Source: Verrucomicrobiota bacterium (GTDB lineage: Bacteria > Verrucomicrobiota > Verrucomicrobiia > Limisphaerales > AV2). From it: a stretch of DNA of 6,567 nucleotides. Of the stretch, positions 1 to 5,954 are shown piece by piece. The position numbers and the translations under genes are program-made. Positions within the stretch are counted from its first letter, which is position 1. Each line of letters begins with the position of its first letter. The DNA lies in assembly GCA_003219675.1 (NCBI GenBank), contig QHPW01000153.1, positions 2,991 to 9,557 of the forward strand, in the 5' to 3' direction. A model generated the notes under the pieces. That model saw nothing but the letters and a program-made list of their open reading frames with translations. It ran no database searches and was not told the DNA's origin.

Positions 1-50
1 CGAAGTTGATCTTGTCCGGCGGGCCTTTCCAGGCGAGAATCTCCGGCGTG

Positions 51-659
51 ATGATGCCGCCGTCTTGCCTGCGACACCCTCGATCCATCCACTGCAGCGT
101 CACCGCCGCCTTATTCACCCTGGCTGCAGCCGCTTCCGGGCAGGATGTCGCGCGCACCTTCCTCAAGGGCCCCTACTTGCAAGCGCCCGGAGCGGATACC
201 ATGACGATCATGTGGGAATCGCCCACGAACAAACCGGGCATCGTCCGCTACGGCCTAAAGGGTGAGTTGAACCAGGCATTGCGGCTGAAGACTCCGCGCG
301 CGGTGGCAGCGGTATGGCCTACCTTCGTCACCAACATTATCGCCGGCGGCAAAACCAACGTAACGGAGGTGTCCAACACCAACGTGGTGTTCCTCTACGA
401 GATGACACTCACCCGTTTGCGGCCGAACTCGGTTTACACCTACTCGGCCGAGACCGACGGCGTGCGCGCGCCGCCAAAGAAGTTTAAAACCTTCGACGCG
501 CATCCGGACAGAGTCAGGTTCATCGCGTACGGCGACACGCGCACCAATCCCGGGACCCACGCTGCTGTCGCGGGAAATTTCAAACGGCATCGTCGCCGCC
601 GGCAAGCGCTACGATTTATGGGCCAAAGAATTCTTCGGTCCACTGGCGGAGGTGATTGA
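51..659 (+). CDS. Secreted purple-acid-phosphatase-like metallophosphoesterase, N-terminal part (frameshifted gene)
   Basis: This is the front half of a secreted phosphoesterase. From the tandem ATG codons at 51/54 the product opens with a basic stretch (RHPRS) and a hydrophobic run (VTAALFTLAAAASG), which reads as a signal peptide cleaved near residue 28-30. An earlier TTG at 6 only adds unconvincing residues. Residues about 35-145 (starting TFLKGPYLQAPG and including MTIMWESP) match the fibronectin-like N-terminal domain of purple acid phosphatases. Residues 155-165 (RFIAYGDTRTN) carry the first metal-binding motif, GD. After GNFKRH at about 588 the frame turns into an arginine-rich tail and stops at TGA 657-659, while the family sequence resumes in another frame. 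The frame therefore ends in a lesion rather than a natural C-terminus. Family assignment is firm from motifs; substrate is unknown. As written, this half alone should not be catalytically active. Confidence 0.75.
   Translation: MMPPSCLRHPRSIHCSVTAALFTLAAAASGQDVARTFLKGPYLQAPGADTMTIMWESPTNKPGIVRYGLKGELNQALRLKTPRAVAAVWPTFVTNIIAGGKTNVTEVSNTNVVFLYEMTLTRLRPNSVYTYSAETDGVRAPPKKFKTFDAHPDRVRFIAYGDTRTNPGTHAAVAGNFKRHRRRRQALRFMGQRILRSTGGGD
585..600 (+). other. Frameshift/deletion junction inside the phosphoesterase gene
   Basis: Codons for FKRH (579-590) in the first frame run directly into codons for IVAAGK (from 589) in the second frame. In relatives of this family a segment like RPDFxLHTGD lies between these two points and carries the second metal-binding motif (GD). 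Here it is missing. The CAT of the His codon and the ATC of the Ile codon share bases, so the loss is 3n+2 bases, about 32 if ten residues are gone. This explains the frame change. The remaining CATCGTC at 588-594 could be the single leftover copy of a short direct repeat (His-Arg-Pro and Asp-Ile-Val codons can both spell it). The lesion is seen in the sequence; its size and mechanism are inferred. An assembly or sequencing error remains possible. Confidence 0.65.
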
Positions 660-1707
660 CGAAATCCCGATCCTTCCGGCCATCGGGAATCACGAGCAGG
701 ACGGGATCAACTACCTCAACTACGTCCATCTGCCGGGAAAAGAACTGTGGTATGCCTATGATGCGGGACCGGTGCACGTGCTGTCGCTCGATTTCCGGTC
801 CGAGAAGGAAACCGACGAGCAGTTCGCCTTCGCCAGGCGGGATCTTCTGAGCGCCACGGCTCCATGGAAACTCGTCTTCCTGCATTATCCCGTCTTCAAC
901 ATCGGCGGGCATGGCACCGGATGGGGTCACGCGACCTATCTTCCCCTGTTTCACCAGGCGAAGGTGGACCTGGTGCTGGCGGGACACTCGCATATTTACG
1001 AACGGTTCCGCCCGATCGCCAACGTCACCGGCCCGGACACCTGGCCGATCACTCACATCACCACGGGCGGCGGCGGCGCGCCGCTCTACACGGTTTACTC
1101 GCATCCAGCGCTGGAGACGCAAGCTTCGACGAACCACTTCGTGCTTATCGAAGCGACGCCGACTCGTTTGAGCGGCCGGGCGCTCACAACCAATGAGACC
1201 GTGATCGACACGTTCGAGTTGAAGAAGTCCAATGGCCGGCCGGCGGCGGAGTATGTGGCGCGTGTGTATTCCGAAGAAACGCTAAAGCTCTCGTTCGCCG
1301 CCGCCCCGAGCCTGACAGGCGACCTGAACCTGGTGCCCGGAGCCCATTCACCAGCACGCGTCATGTTTTCCATCCGTCCGTTGAAAACAGCAAAACAATC
1401 GGCTGAACTGGAGATCAGCCTCACTTCGGATTCAGCGCCGTATTACAAACTCGAAGGCGGCCGGCTTCGTGTCAGGACTCCATCCGCGACGGAATCGAAC
1501 AAGGTCGTATGGGCCAATGTGCGGGCAACCGGACAGAAAAGAGTGGAAGCACTTGTCCCCAGCGGAACCTTGTCGCCGGCACTTACTTTCCAGGCCAGGA
1601 TTATAACCGGAAAGATTGAAACCGTTGCCTACGGCCAGAGATGCAGAGTCTCAGTGACCGCGGCCCAGGAGGCGAAAAAACCGGCGGAGACGCAGTCGCC
1701 CAGATAG
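652..1707 (+). CDS. Purple-acid-phosphatase-like metallophosphoesterase, C-terminal part (frameshifted gene)
   Basis: This is the continuation of the upstream phosphoesterase in the +1-shifted frame. The first possible start is GTG 652, but recognisable family sequence (IVAAGKRYDLWAKEFFGPL) already begins at 589, upstream of any start, so this is not an independent gene. Counting from 652, it holds the third motif GNHE (residues 12-15), the fourth LHYP (77-80, metal-ligand type His 78) and the fifth GHSHIYERF (from 111), ending the dinuclear-metal phosphoesterase fold at about residue 185. A conserved glycine cluster TTGGGGAPLY follows the last motif, as in purple acid phosphatases. Residues about 200-351 form a further beta-rich segment of unknown function ending in a polar tail (AQEAKKPAETQSPR). 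The gene ends at TAG 1705-1707 and converges on the next gene with a 60-base gap in which I see no strong terminator hairpin. Family call is firm; intact function is doubtful. Confidence 0.75.
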   Translation: MIDEIPILPAIGNHEQDGINYLNYVHLPGKELWYAYDAGPVHVLSLDFRSEKETDEQFAFARRDLLSATAPWKLVFLHYPVFNIGGHGTGWGHATYLPLFHQAKVDLVLAGHSHIYERFRPIANVTGPDTWPITHITTGGGGAPLYTVYSHPALETQASTNHFVLIEATPTRLSGRALTTNETVIDTFELKKSNGRPAAEYVARVYSEETLKLSFAAAPSLTGDLNLVPGAHSPARVMFSIRPLKTAKQSAELEISLTSDSAPYYKLEGGRLRVRTPSATESNKVVWANVRATGQKRVEALVPSGTLSPALTFQARIITGKIETVAYGQRCRVSVTAAQEAKKPAETQSPR

Positions 1708-1767
1708 TTCGACGGCCACCCTGTGTCGTCATCTCCAGCCGCAGCAGGCATTGCGCCGTTGAAGCTT

Positions 1768-3402
1768 CTACTTTGCTCCTTTCGCTTCCTCCAGAATCCT
1801 TTCGAATTCCTCGATTTGATCGTAACGGTTCTGCCACGTCGTGAACATCACGCCGATAACACCGTCGACACCCCTGGCGGCAGTCAACCATTCTCGGACC
1901 TGCCCCACCGGTCCGTCGTAATACCCGGCGATGAGCTGGCGATGACCGCGGTCGGCGAACCATTTCAAGCTCTCGTTCCGCTTGCCGAAATTCCAATTCA
2001 CGACGATGACCTCTTTGTCGAGGCCTTCCCAGGAACCCGTCAGATCGCCGCGCACCTGGTAGTAATCTTTGTGCGCGTTATGGTGAGGATCGAACATGTC
2101 GCTCCAGACATAGAGCCGCACCGCCGGACCCGCGACCGCGGGATCGCGCAGGATTTGGATGCACATCTTCACATTGTCGGCGAGCAGTGCTCCCGCATCA
2201 AGGTGGCGGCGCTGGCAGGCGTCGCACCAATTCAACACGCGGATCTCGTCGTGCGACATCATGTAACCTTTCGCGCCCCAGGCGGCGTGCATTCGTTTGG
2301 CCTGATCGCGGAGCAGTTCGAGGGTCTTCGCCTCGGAGGGACAAATCATTGCCTGGTCGTCGTAAACAGTCACGGCGTGGTAGTAAGAGACGCGGAGCCG
2401 CGTGCCGTTTGGCAGGGACGTTTTGATGACCGGCGGTTCGTGATAAATGTCATAGGAACCGTTCCATGGCTTATTGCCCATGCGCGGATCAGCGAGTTTC
2501 TCGAAATCACGTCCTTCGATCAGTCCCCTGCCCTGCTCGATTTCCACCACCAGCGGCGCGCCGGCGCGGCGAACCAAATTCAACAGCCCGACCTCTTCCA
2601 GTTTCGCGTCGCTAAACCACAGCGAGCCGGTTCCACCGCCCCAGCAACCGAGGTAGAGACTGGCCTCAGCGTGATCGAGTGAATTGAAAACGACGTGGTG
2701 CGTGGTCCAGTCCTGTGTCGGTTTTGCGCCGAGGGAGTTGCAGTTCAAGGCGCGGTTGCCGGCGAGCACTTTCACCTCCGGCGTGCCATGAAAGTCCTGT
2801 GTTTTGACCCGAACGGAAAGGTGATACTGGCGGAACGGCGTCAGCTTGAGCTTTTGCACCATGCGGGCATTCTGACCTTTCGGATCGCGGATCAGCGCCG
2901 AGCCATGGTCCGCCTGCACGAGGTCGTCCTTCCAATCCCATTGTTTCAATTCGTCGAAGTCGCCGCCCTTGAGCGCGATGGGCGGGTCGGGCTGCAACGT
3001 CGCGATGCCGTCGTGAACCATAAAAAGCGCGCCGCGCACCGGCAACGCCTCGATCAGGTTTGGATCGTGCCAAAGGATGTCGTTCGAGTAGCCGATAGGG
3101 AAGAGGGCGGGGACGATTTCGAGATGGAGTTCTGCGGCGAGCTTCTTCACGCGGTCGATGTTGCGGAAATAGGGCGCGTCCATATCGCCAAGCCTTGCAA
3201 ACTTGGAGTCGGCCAGCAGGGCATGAGTGTAACCTGATTTGGCGGCCCGGCGGAACAACGTCTCGAGGTTTTCAATGTTTTTGTCCACGCGGAGATTTTG
3301 CGAGCAATAGAGCCAGCGCTCCAGGGCAGCACCGCGCACGCACTGCGCGAACAACAGCGAGAGCCCGATCAGAGCAGGATTCAATTTGGGCAGGGCATTC
3401 AT
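1768..3402 (-). CDS. Secreted TIM-barrel protein, probable GH20-like glycoside hydrolase with carbohydrate-binding-like insert
   Basis: A 544-residue protein beginning with a signal peptide (residues 1 to about 25, hydrophobic core ALIGLSLLFAQ, likely cleaved after CVRGA). Residues 27-130 (ERWLYCSQNLRV, then THALLADSKF, LHLEIVPALFPIGY) look like the first strands and helices of a TIM barrel. Residues about 135-270 interrupt it with a beta-rich segment (YHLSVRVKTQDF, HHVVFNSLDHAEASLYLGCWGG, SLWFSDAKLEEV) typical of galactose-binding-like CBM4/9-type domains. The barrel resumes at about 310 with GYMMSHDEIRV (D385-E386) and VWSDMFDP (431-438). An Asp-Glu pair at the end of a barrel strand, followed by a WxDM motif, resembles GH20/clan GH-K enzymes, so D385/E386 are the best catalytic candidates. 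A CDAC pair (393-396) follows. The start ATG 3402-3400 is preceded 10 bases upstream by AGGTGG. Substrate and exact family are not recognised; secretion and fold are better supported than the reaction. Confidence 0.7.
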   Translation of the reverse strand: MNALPKLNPALIGLSLLFAQCVRGAALERWLYCSQNLRVDKNIENLETLFRRAAKSGYTHALLADSKFARLGDMDAPYFRNIDRVKKLAAELHLEIVPALFPIGYSNDILWHDPNLIEALPVRGALFMVHDGIATLQPDPPIALKGGDFDELKQWDWKDDLVQADHGSALIRDPKGQNARMVQKLKLTPFRQYHLSVRVKTQDFHGTPEVKVLAGNRALNCNSLGAKPTQDWTTHHVVFNSLDHAEASLYLGCWGGGTGSLWFSDAKLEEVGLLNLVRRAGAPLVVEIEQGRGLIEGRDFEKLADPRMGNKPWNGSYDIYHEPPVIKTSLPNGTRLRVSYYHAVTVYDDQAMICPSEAKTLELLRDQAKRMHAAWGAKGYMMSHDEIRVLNWCDACQRRHLDAGALLADNVKMCIQILRDPAVAGPAVRLYVWSDMFDPHHNAHKDYYQVRGDLTGSWEGLDKEVIVVNWNFGKRNESLKWFADRGHRQLIAGYYDGPVGQVREWLTAARGVDGVIGVMFTTWQNRYDQIEEFERILEEAKGAK

Positions 3403-3422
3403 GCGCCAAAGGCCACCTGCAT
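3399..3422 (-). CDS. Seven-codon leader ORF overlapping the next start (ATGA)
   Basis: On the minus strand, ATG 3422-3420 opens a short frame encoding MQVAFGA and ends at TGA 3401-3399. That stop overlaps the ATG (3402-3400) of the TIM-barrel gene in an ATGA arrangement, the classical geometry for translational coupling. The likely Shine-Dalgarno sequence of the main gene (AGGTGG, 3418-3413) lies inside this mini-ORF. I see no clear ribosome-binding site for the mini-ORF itself, so it may be chance. Coding status is inference only. Confidence 0.25.
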   Translation of the reverse strand: MQVAFGA

Positions 3423-3428
3423 GGTGGC
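3412..3428 (-). promoter_or_regulatory. Hairpin covering the ribosome-binding site of the TIM-barrel gene
   Basis: GCCACC and GGTGGC form a perfect 6-bp stem around a 5-base loop just upstream of the start at 3402. On the mRNA (minus) strand the 3' arm is GGTGGC, which contains the AGGTGG that best fits a Shine-Dalgarno sequence at 10 bases from the ATG. Folding would hide it. The stem is short, so a regulatory role is only a suggestion. Confidence 0.3.
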
Positions 3429-3610
3429 GCTTTCAAGGGCAGGTCGCAAGCGAATCACCCGACGAAGAAGCGGGGCACTCGCTTAATCCTCCAGCGTGGA
3501 AGAGCGATGTTGAGCGGCATTCTGCCGTCTCGCGGCATGTTTCAAGAACCGGCTCGCTGGGTTTAGCAAATTCCTTTGGTAACTGAATGCTCCGCCCATC
3601 ATGATTTTTC

Positions 3611-3620
3611 GAACCGGTTC
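3611..3620. repeat. Perfect 10-base palindrome GAACCGGTTC
   Basis: A perfect palindrome about 210 bases upstream of the TIM-barrel gene start. A related half (GAACCGGCTC) occurs at about 3546-3555. It could be an operator for a dimeric regulator, but a 10-base palindrome can also arise by chance and no regulator gene is present. Confidence 0.25.
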
Positions 3621-3713
3621 ATGTGCGCAATTTAGTTGAGATGCCGCAAAGCCGACTCAAGTTCATACAAAATATGCGCTTGGTGGCGGCGCTGTCATAA
3701 TGTGTAACGGAAA

Positions 3714-3732
3714 CCTCCGGCTGTGCCGGAGG
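3714..3732. repeat. Perfect GC-rich hairpin (8-bp stem, TGT loop)
   Basis: CCTCCGGC (3714-3721) and GCCGGAGG (3725-3732) pair perfectly around a 3-base loop. There is no T-run on the plus-strand side, and only TTT on the minus-strand side, and no gene ends next to it, so it is not a convincing terminator. The 12 bases AAACCTCCGGCT that include its left arm recur at 4031-4042. Confidence 0.5.
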
Positions 3733-3790
3733 ACTCACGCGTGTTTGACGATTGTGGCAATGGCCGAAGCAGGACGCCAGACTCCGGCGT

Positions 3791-3939
3791 GTTCCCCCTC
3801 ACCCTGACCCTCTCCCTCAGGGAGAGGGAATAGCCCGCGGACATCCATCTCAGTTCCTGCGTCCGAGCGCCGACGCCACGCGCGGGTGGGCGAAGAAGAC
3901 GGCGAACGGTTCTCCCTCTCCCCGAGGGAGAGGGGAAAC
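3791..3939. repeat. MITE-like unit made of two C/T-rich hairpins
   Basis: Two palindromes of the same type lie about 106 bases apart. The left one is CCCTCTCCCT, a single C, then AGGGAGAGGG (3808-3828; perfect 10-bp stem). The right one is CCCTCTCCC, CGA, then GGGAGAGGG (3914-3934; perfect 9-bp stem). The outer ends are also inverted: GTTCCCCCTC at 3791-3800 against the complement of GAGGGGAAAC at 3930-3939, 9 of 10 matching. CCCTCTCCC-type hairpins are widespread interspersed repeats in bacterial gaps. The paired arrangement with inverted ends suggests a mobile or REP-like unit; no coding capacity is seen. Confidence 0.55.
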
Positions 3940-4093
3940 TCGCGGTTTGTAGTCGAAACCCCGTGCGCGTTGCACTCACAGTCCGTTGCTTGCCCAAAGG
4001 GCCTTATGGCTACGAGCCATTCAAAACTTCAAACCTCCGGCTTGCACGCGGGAGACCCGTCACGCTGCCGGCCCGGATTACGTTGAACGGTGG

Positions 4094-4942
4094 CTATCCC
4101 TTCTCAATCGGCGCGGCGACGACATTGCCGTATTCGGTCCAGCTCCCGTCGTAGTTCTTCACGTTGTCGAGGCCGAGCAGATATTTCAACACGAACCAGG
4201 TGTGGCTCGAACGCTCCCCGATCCGGCAATACGCCACGGTGGGCTTTGTGGAATCGACGCCCTTCTGCTGGATGTAAATCGACTGAAGTTCGTCGGCAGA
4301 TTTGAAGGTGCCATCCTGCTGCACGGCGGTGCTCCACGGAACACTCCTGGCGCCGGGAATGTGGCCGCCGCGTTGCGCGGTTTCACTCATGCCCGGAGGC
4401 GCGATGACCTTGCCGCTGAATTCATCCGGGCTGCGCACGTCCACCAGGTTCGCTTTTCCGGTCTTCGAAATGTCCATGACCTCCGGCAGCATGGCGCGCA
4501 GTTCGAGGTGCGTTTCAGTGACTTTGTATTGAGTCGGCGTGATTTTCGGCGGGTCGGTCGTCAAAGACTTGTCCTTTTCGTTCAACCACTTCACCCGGCC
4601 GCCGTTCATGAGCCGGACGTCTTTGTGCCCGTAAATTTTGAAGAGCCAGAAACCATAAGCGGCGAACCAGTTGTTGTTGTCACCGTAAAGAATGACGGTG
4701 TCCTTCGGCGAAATGCCGGCGCCGCCCAGCAGCTTTTCAAATGCTTCCTTGCCGATGATGTCGCGGCGCACCTGGTCCTGGAGTTGCGTCTGCCAGTTAA
4801 AGCCGATCGCGCCGGGAATGTGGCCGGCATCATAGGCTTTGGTGTCCACGTCTATTTCCACGAGTTTGGTGCCGGGTTTTTCGAGGTTATCCCTGACCCA
4901 ATCAGTCGTGACCAGCACTTCGGGCTGCGCGTAGTTTGCCAT
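4094..4942 (-). CDS. sseA: Thiosulfate sulfurtransferase (tandem-domain rhodanese, CysA2/SseA type)
   Basis: A 282-residue cytoplasmic enzyme that moves sulfane sulfur from thiosulfate (or a similar donor) to cyanide or a thiol. It has two rhodanese domains. The N-terminal, inactive one (about 8-125) includes HIPGAIGFNW and LYGDNNNWFAAYG, where Asp 88 stands in the place of the catalytic Cys. The C-terminal, active one (about 145-280) includes NLVDVRSPDEFSGK, GGHIPGARSVPW and YCRIGERSSHTWF. Cys 239 in CRIGER is the expected sulfur-carrying residue; this loop type is known from actinobacterial CysA2-like sulfurtransferases and differs from the CG[ST]GV loop of mercaptopyruvate enzymes. Full length for the family, no signal peptide. 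It lies 11 bases after the cysteine synthase stop, and its ribosome-binding site AAAGGA (4953-4948) starts right after that stop, so the pair is co-transcribed. Enzyme class is firm; in vivo donor and acceptor are unknown. The symbol marks the family only. Confidence 0.92.
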   Translation of the reverse strand: MANYAQPEVLVTTDWVRDNLEKPGTKLVEIDVDTKAYDAGHIPGAIGFNWQTQLQDQVRRDIIGKEAFEKLLGGAGISPKDTVILYGDNNNWFAAYGFWLFKIYGHKDVRLMNGGRVKWLNEKDKSLTTDPPKITPTQYKVTETHLELRAMLPEVMDISKTGKANLVDVRSPDEFSGKVIAPPGMSETAQRGGHIPGARSVPWSTAVQQDGTFKSADELQSIYIQQKGVDSTKPTVAYCRIGERSSHTWFVLKYLLGLDNVKNYDGSWTEYGNVVAAPIEKG

Positions 4943-4947
4943 AGGTG

Positions 4948-4953
4948 TCCTTT
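4948..4953 (-). promoter_or_regulatory. Ribosome-binding site AAAGGA of the sulfurtransferase gene
   Basis: On the minus strand AAAGGA directly follows the TAG stop (4956-4954) of the cysteine synthase gene and sits 5 bases before ATG 4942. It confirms the start and fits tight translational linkage of the two genes. Confidence 0.7.
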
Positions 4954-5892
4954 CTAAGCTTCGTTTCCGGTCGCCAGACCGGGAATGTGCTTCATCATGT
5001 TGGAGGTGTATTTGAAAATGTTGTCTGGAAAAATCATCACACCGAAGCCCTTTTTGTCACGCAGAATTATTTCGCGCGCCCCTTCGTAAATCAGGCCGGA
5101 ACTGGGCCCGGCCAGCAGTCCCTCCGTCTGGCAAAGCTCCATCGCGCGCGCGTAAGCCAGCTTATACTCGACTTCAAACAATTTGGAGACGCCCAACTGG
5201 CTGACATTGCGCAGCCCGGGAACGTCGTGGCCCTCGGTCGGCTGGACCGCGATGACTTTGATGCTGGAATTCTTCCCTTTCAAAAATCTGCTAGTGCCGC
5301 TGACCGTGCCGCAGGTGCCAAGAGAAACAAACAAGTGCGTGACTTTTCCTTCGGTCTGCCGCCAGATCTCCGGGCCGGTGGTCCGCATGTGGGCGAGGAC
5401 GTTTTGCTCGTTCTCGTATTGGTTCGGCATTGCATACTTCTTCGCCTGCGCTTTGGCGTGCGATTTGGCGATATTGATGGAGCCGTCGCCCAAACCCGGC
5501 GCAGGACAAAGCGCGTCGTTCACCACATCGAGTTCCGCGCCGGCGATCTTCAGCAGCACTTTTTTCTCGAGCGGCACCTTGTTCGGCACCACCGCCCGGA
5601 TGTGATAGCCGCGCGCCTTCGCCATCGCCGCCAGGCTGATGCCGGTGTTACCCGAAGTCGGCTCCACCAGGCCGCGCCCGTGGCCCACCTCGCCTTTCTC
5701 CTCCATCTCCCGCAACATGGCCCAGGCGGCGCGGTCTTTCACCGACCCGAACGGATTCAACCATTCGAGCTTGGCGTGAAGCTCAAAATCCGGCGAGGGA
5801 CTCATTCGGTTAATCCGCACCATCGGCGACGGGTTCTCCTCGCTCGGCAACATCTCGAAAATGTCGTTATAGACGCGGGTCTGGTGGTTCAT
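4954..5892 (-). CDS. PLP-dependent cysteine synthase family protein (O-acetylserine sulfhydrylase / cystathionine beta-synthase fold)
   Basis: A 312-residue fold-type II PLP enzyme that most likely joins an activated serine to sulfide (or another thiol) to make cysteine, in the cytoplasm. Visible family marks: NPFGSVKDR with the Schiff-base Lys 52; the substrate-binding loop PTSGNTG (78-84); the phosphate-binding loop GTCGT (192-196), where most relatives have GTGGT or GTTGT; and AGPSSG (261-266), which contacts the pyridine ring. It ends with FPDNIFKYTS. Length is usual for a single-domain cysteine synthase; there is no CBS regulatory domain. The start ATG 5892 has a weak AGG about 8 bases upstream. 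It is the first gene of a two-gene operon with the sulfurtransferase. Whether its substrate is O-acetylserine, O-phosphoserine or homocysteine/serine cannot be decided from the motifs, so no cysK/cysM symbol is given. Confidence 0.9.
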   Translation of the reverse strand: MNHQTRVYNDIFEMLPSEENPSPMVRINRMSPSPDFELHAKLEWLNPFGSVKDRAAWAMLREMEEKGEVGHGRGLVEPTSGNTGISLAAMAKARGYHIRAVVPNKVPLEKKVLLKIAGAELDVVNDALCPAPGLGDGSINIAKSHAKAQAKKYAMPNQYENEQNVLAHMRTTGPEIWRQTEGKVTHLFVSLGTCGTVSGTSRFLKGKNSSIKVIAVQPTEGHDVPGLRNVSQLGVSKLFEVEYKLAYARAMELCQTEGLLAGPSSGLIYEGAREIILRDKKGFGVMIFPDNIFKYTSNMMKHIPGLATGNEA

Positions 5893-5908
5893 GTCCGTTG
5901 CCTGGGGT

Positions 5909-5938
5909 ACTAAACTATGGCCGCTGCCGACGTGTCAA
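5909..5938 (-). promoter_or_regulatory. Candidate sigma-70-type promoter of the sulfur operon
   Basis: On the minus strand TTGACA (5938-5933) is a perfect -35 box, followed after 18 bases by TTTAGT (5914-5909), a 4-of-6 match to the -10 consensus. An alternative -10, TAGTTT at 5917-5912, has a 15-base spacer. Transcription would start close to 5902, leaving a leader of only about ten bases before ATG 5892. The -35 match is striking; the -10 is modest. Confidence 0.4.
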
Positions 5939-5954
5939 GAATTGGCCGGCCTGG

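Larger units (their letters stand above)
3423..4093. other. Gene-free gap with palindromes and repeats
   Basis: Between the divergently-lying upstream end of the TIM-barrel gene and the downstream end of the sulfurtransferase gene I find no convincing gene. Frames here give low-complexity products such as FPSPSGRGR and SLSLRERVRVRGN, which are the usual false translations of C/T-rich hairpin repeats. The stretch contains a 10-base palindrome (3611-3620), a perfect hairpin (3714-3732), a two-hairpin repeat unit (3791-3939) and a 12-base direct repeat AAACCTCCGGCT at 3711-3722 and 4031-4042. The promoter of the TIM-barrel gene should lie in the left part, but I cannot place -35/-10 boxes with confidence. 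Confidence 0.6.

Noticed and set aside
1708..1767. Possible shared terminator between the convergent genes
   Set aside because: Only a short GAAGCTTC palindrome is visible; no strong stem with a T-run in either direction.
1723..2682. A 319-codon plus-strand open frame inside the TIM-barrel gene
   Set aside because: It is antisense to a gene with a clear signal peptide and domain pattern. Long antisense frames are expected in G+C-rich coding DNA, and its product shows no recognisable motif.
3791..3939. CRISPR-like array from the spaced C/T-rich palindromes
   Set aside because: Only two copies, unequal in sequence, no further spacers and no cas genes.
3695..3997. A 100-codon minus-strand frame in the gap
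   Set aside because: Its product (FPSPSGRGR, SLSLRERVRVRGN) is the typical false translation of CCCTCTCCC hairpin repeats.
3986..4957. A 323-codon plus-strand open frame over the sulfurtransferase gene
   Set aside because: Exact shadow of a gene with unmistakable rhodanese motifs; the antisense product is histidine- and arginine-rich with no family marks.
4945..5913. A 322-codon plus-strand open frame over the cysteine synthase gene
   Set aside because: Antisense shadow of a firmly identified PLP enzyme; no start signal and no recognisable domain.
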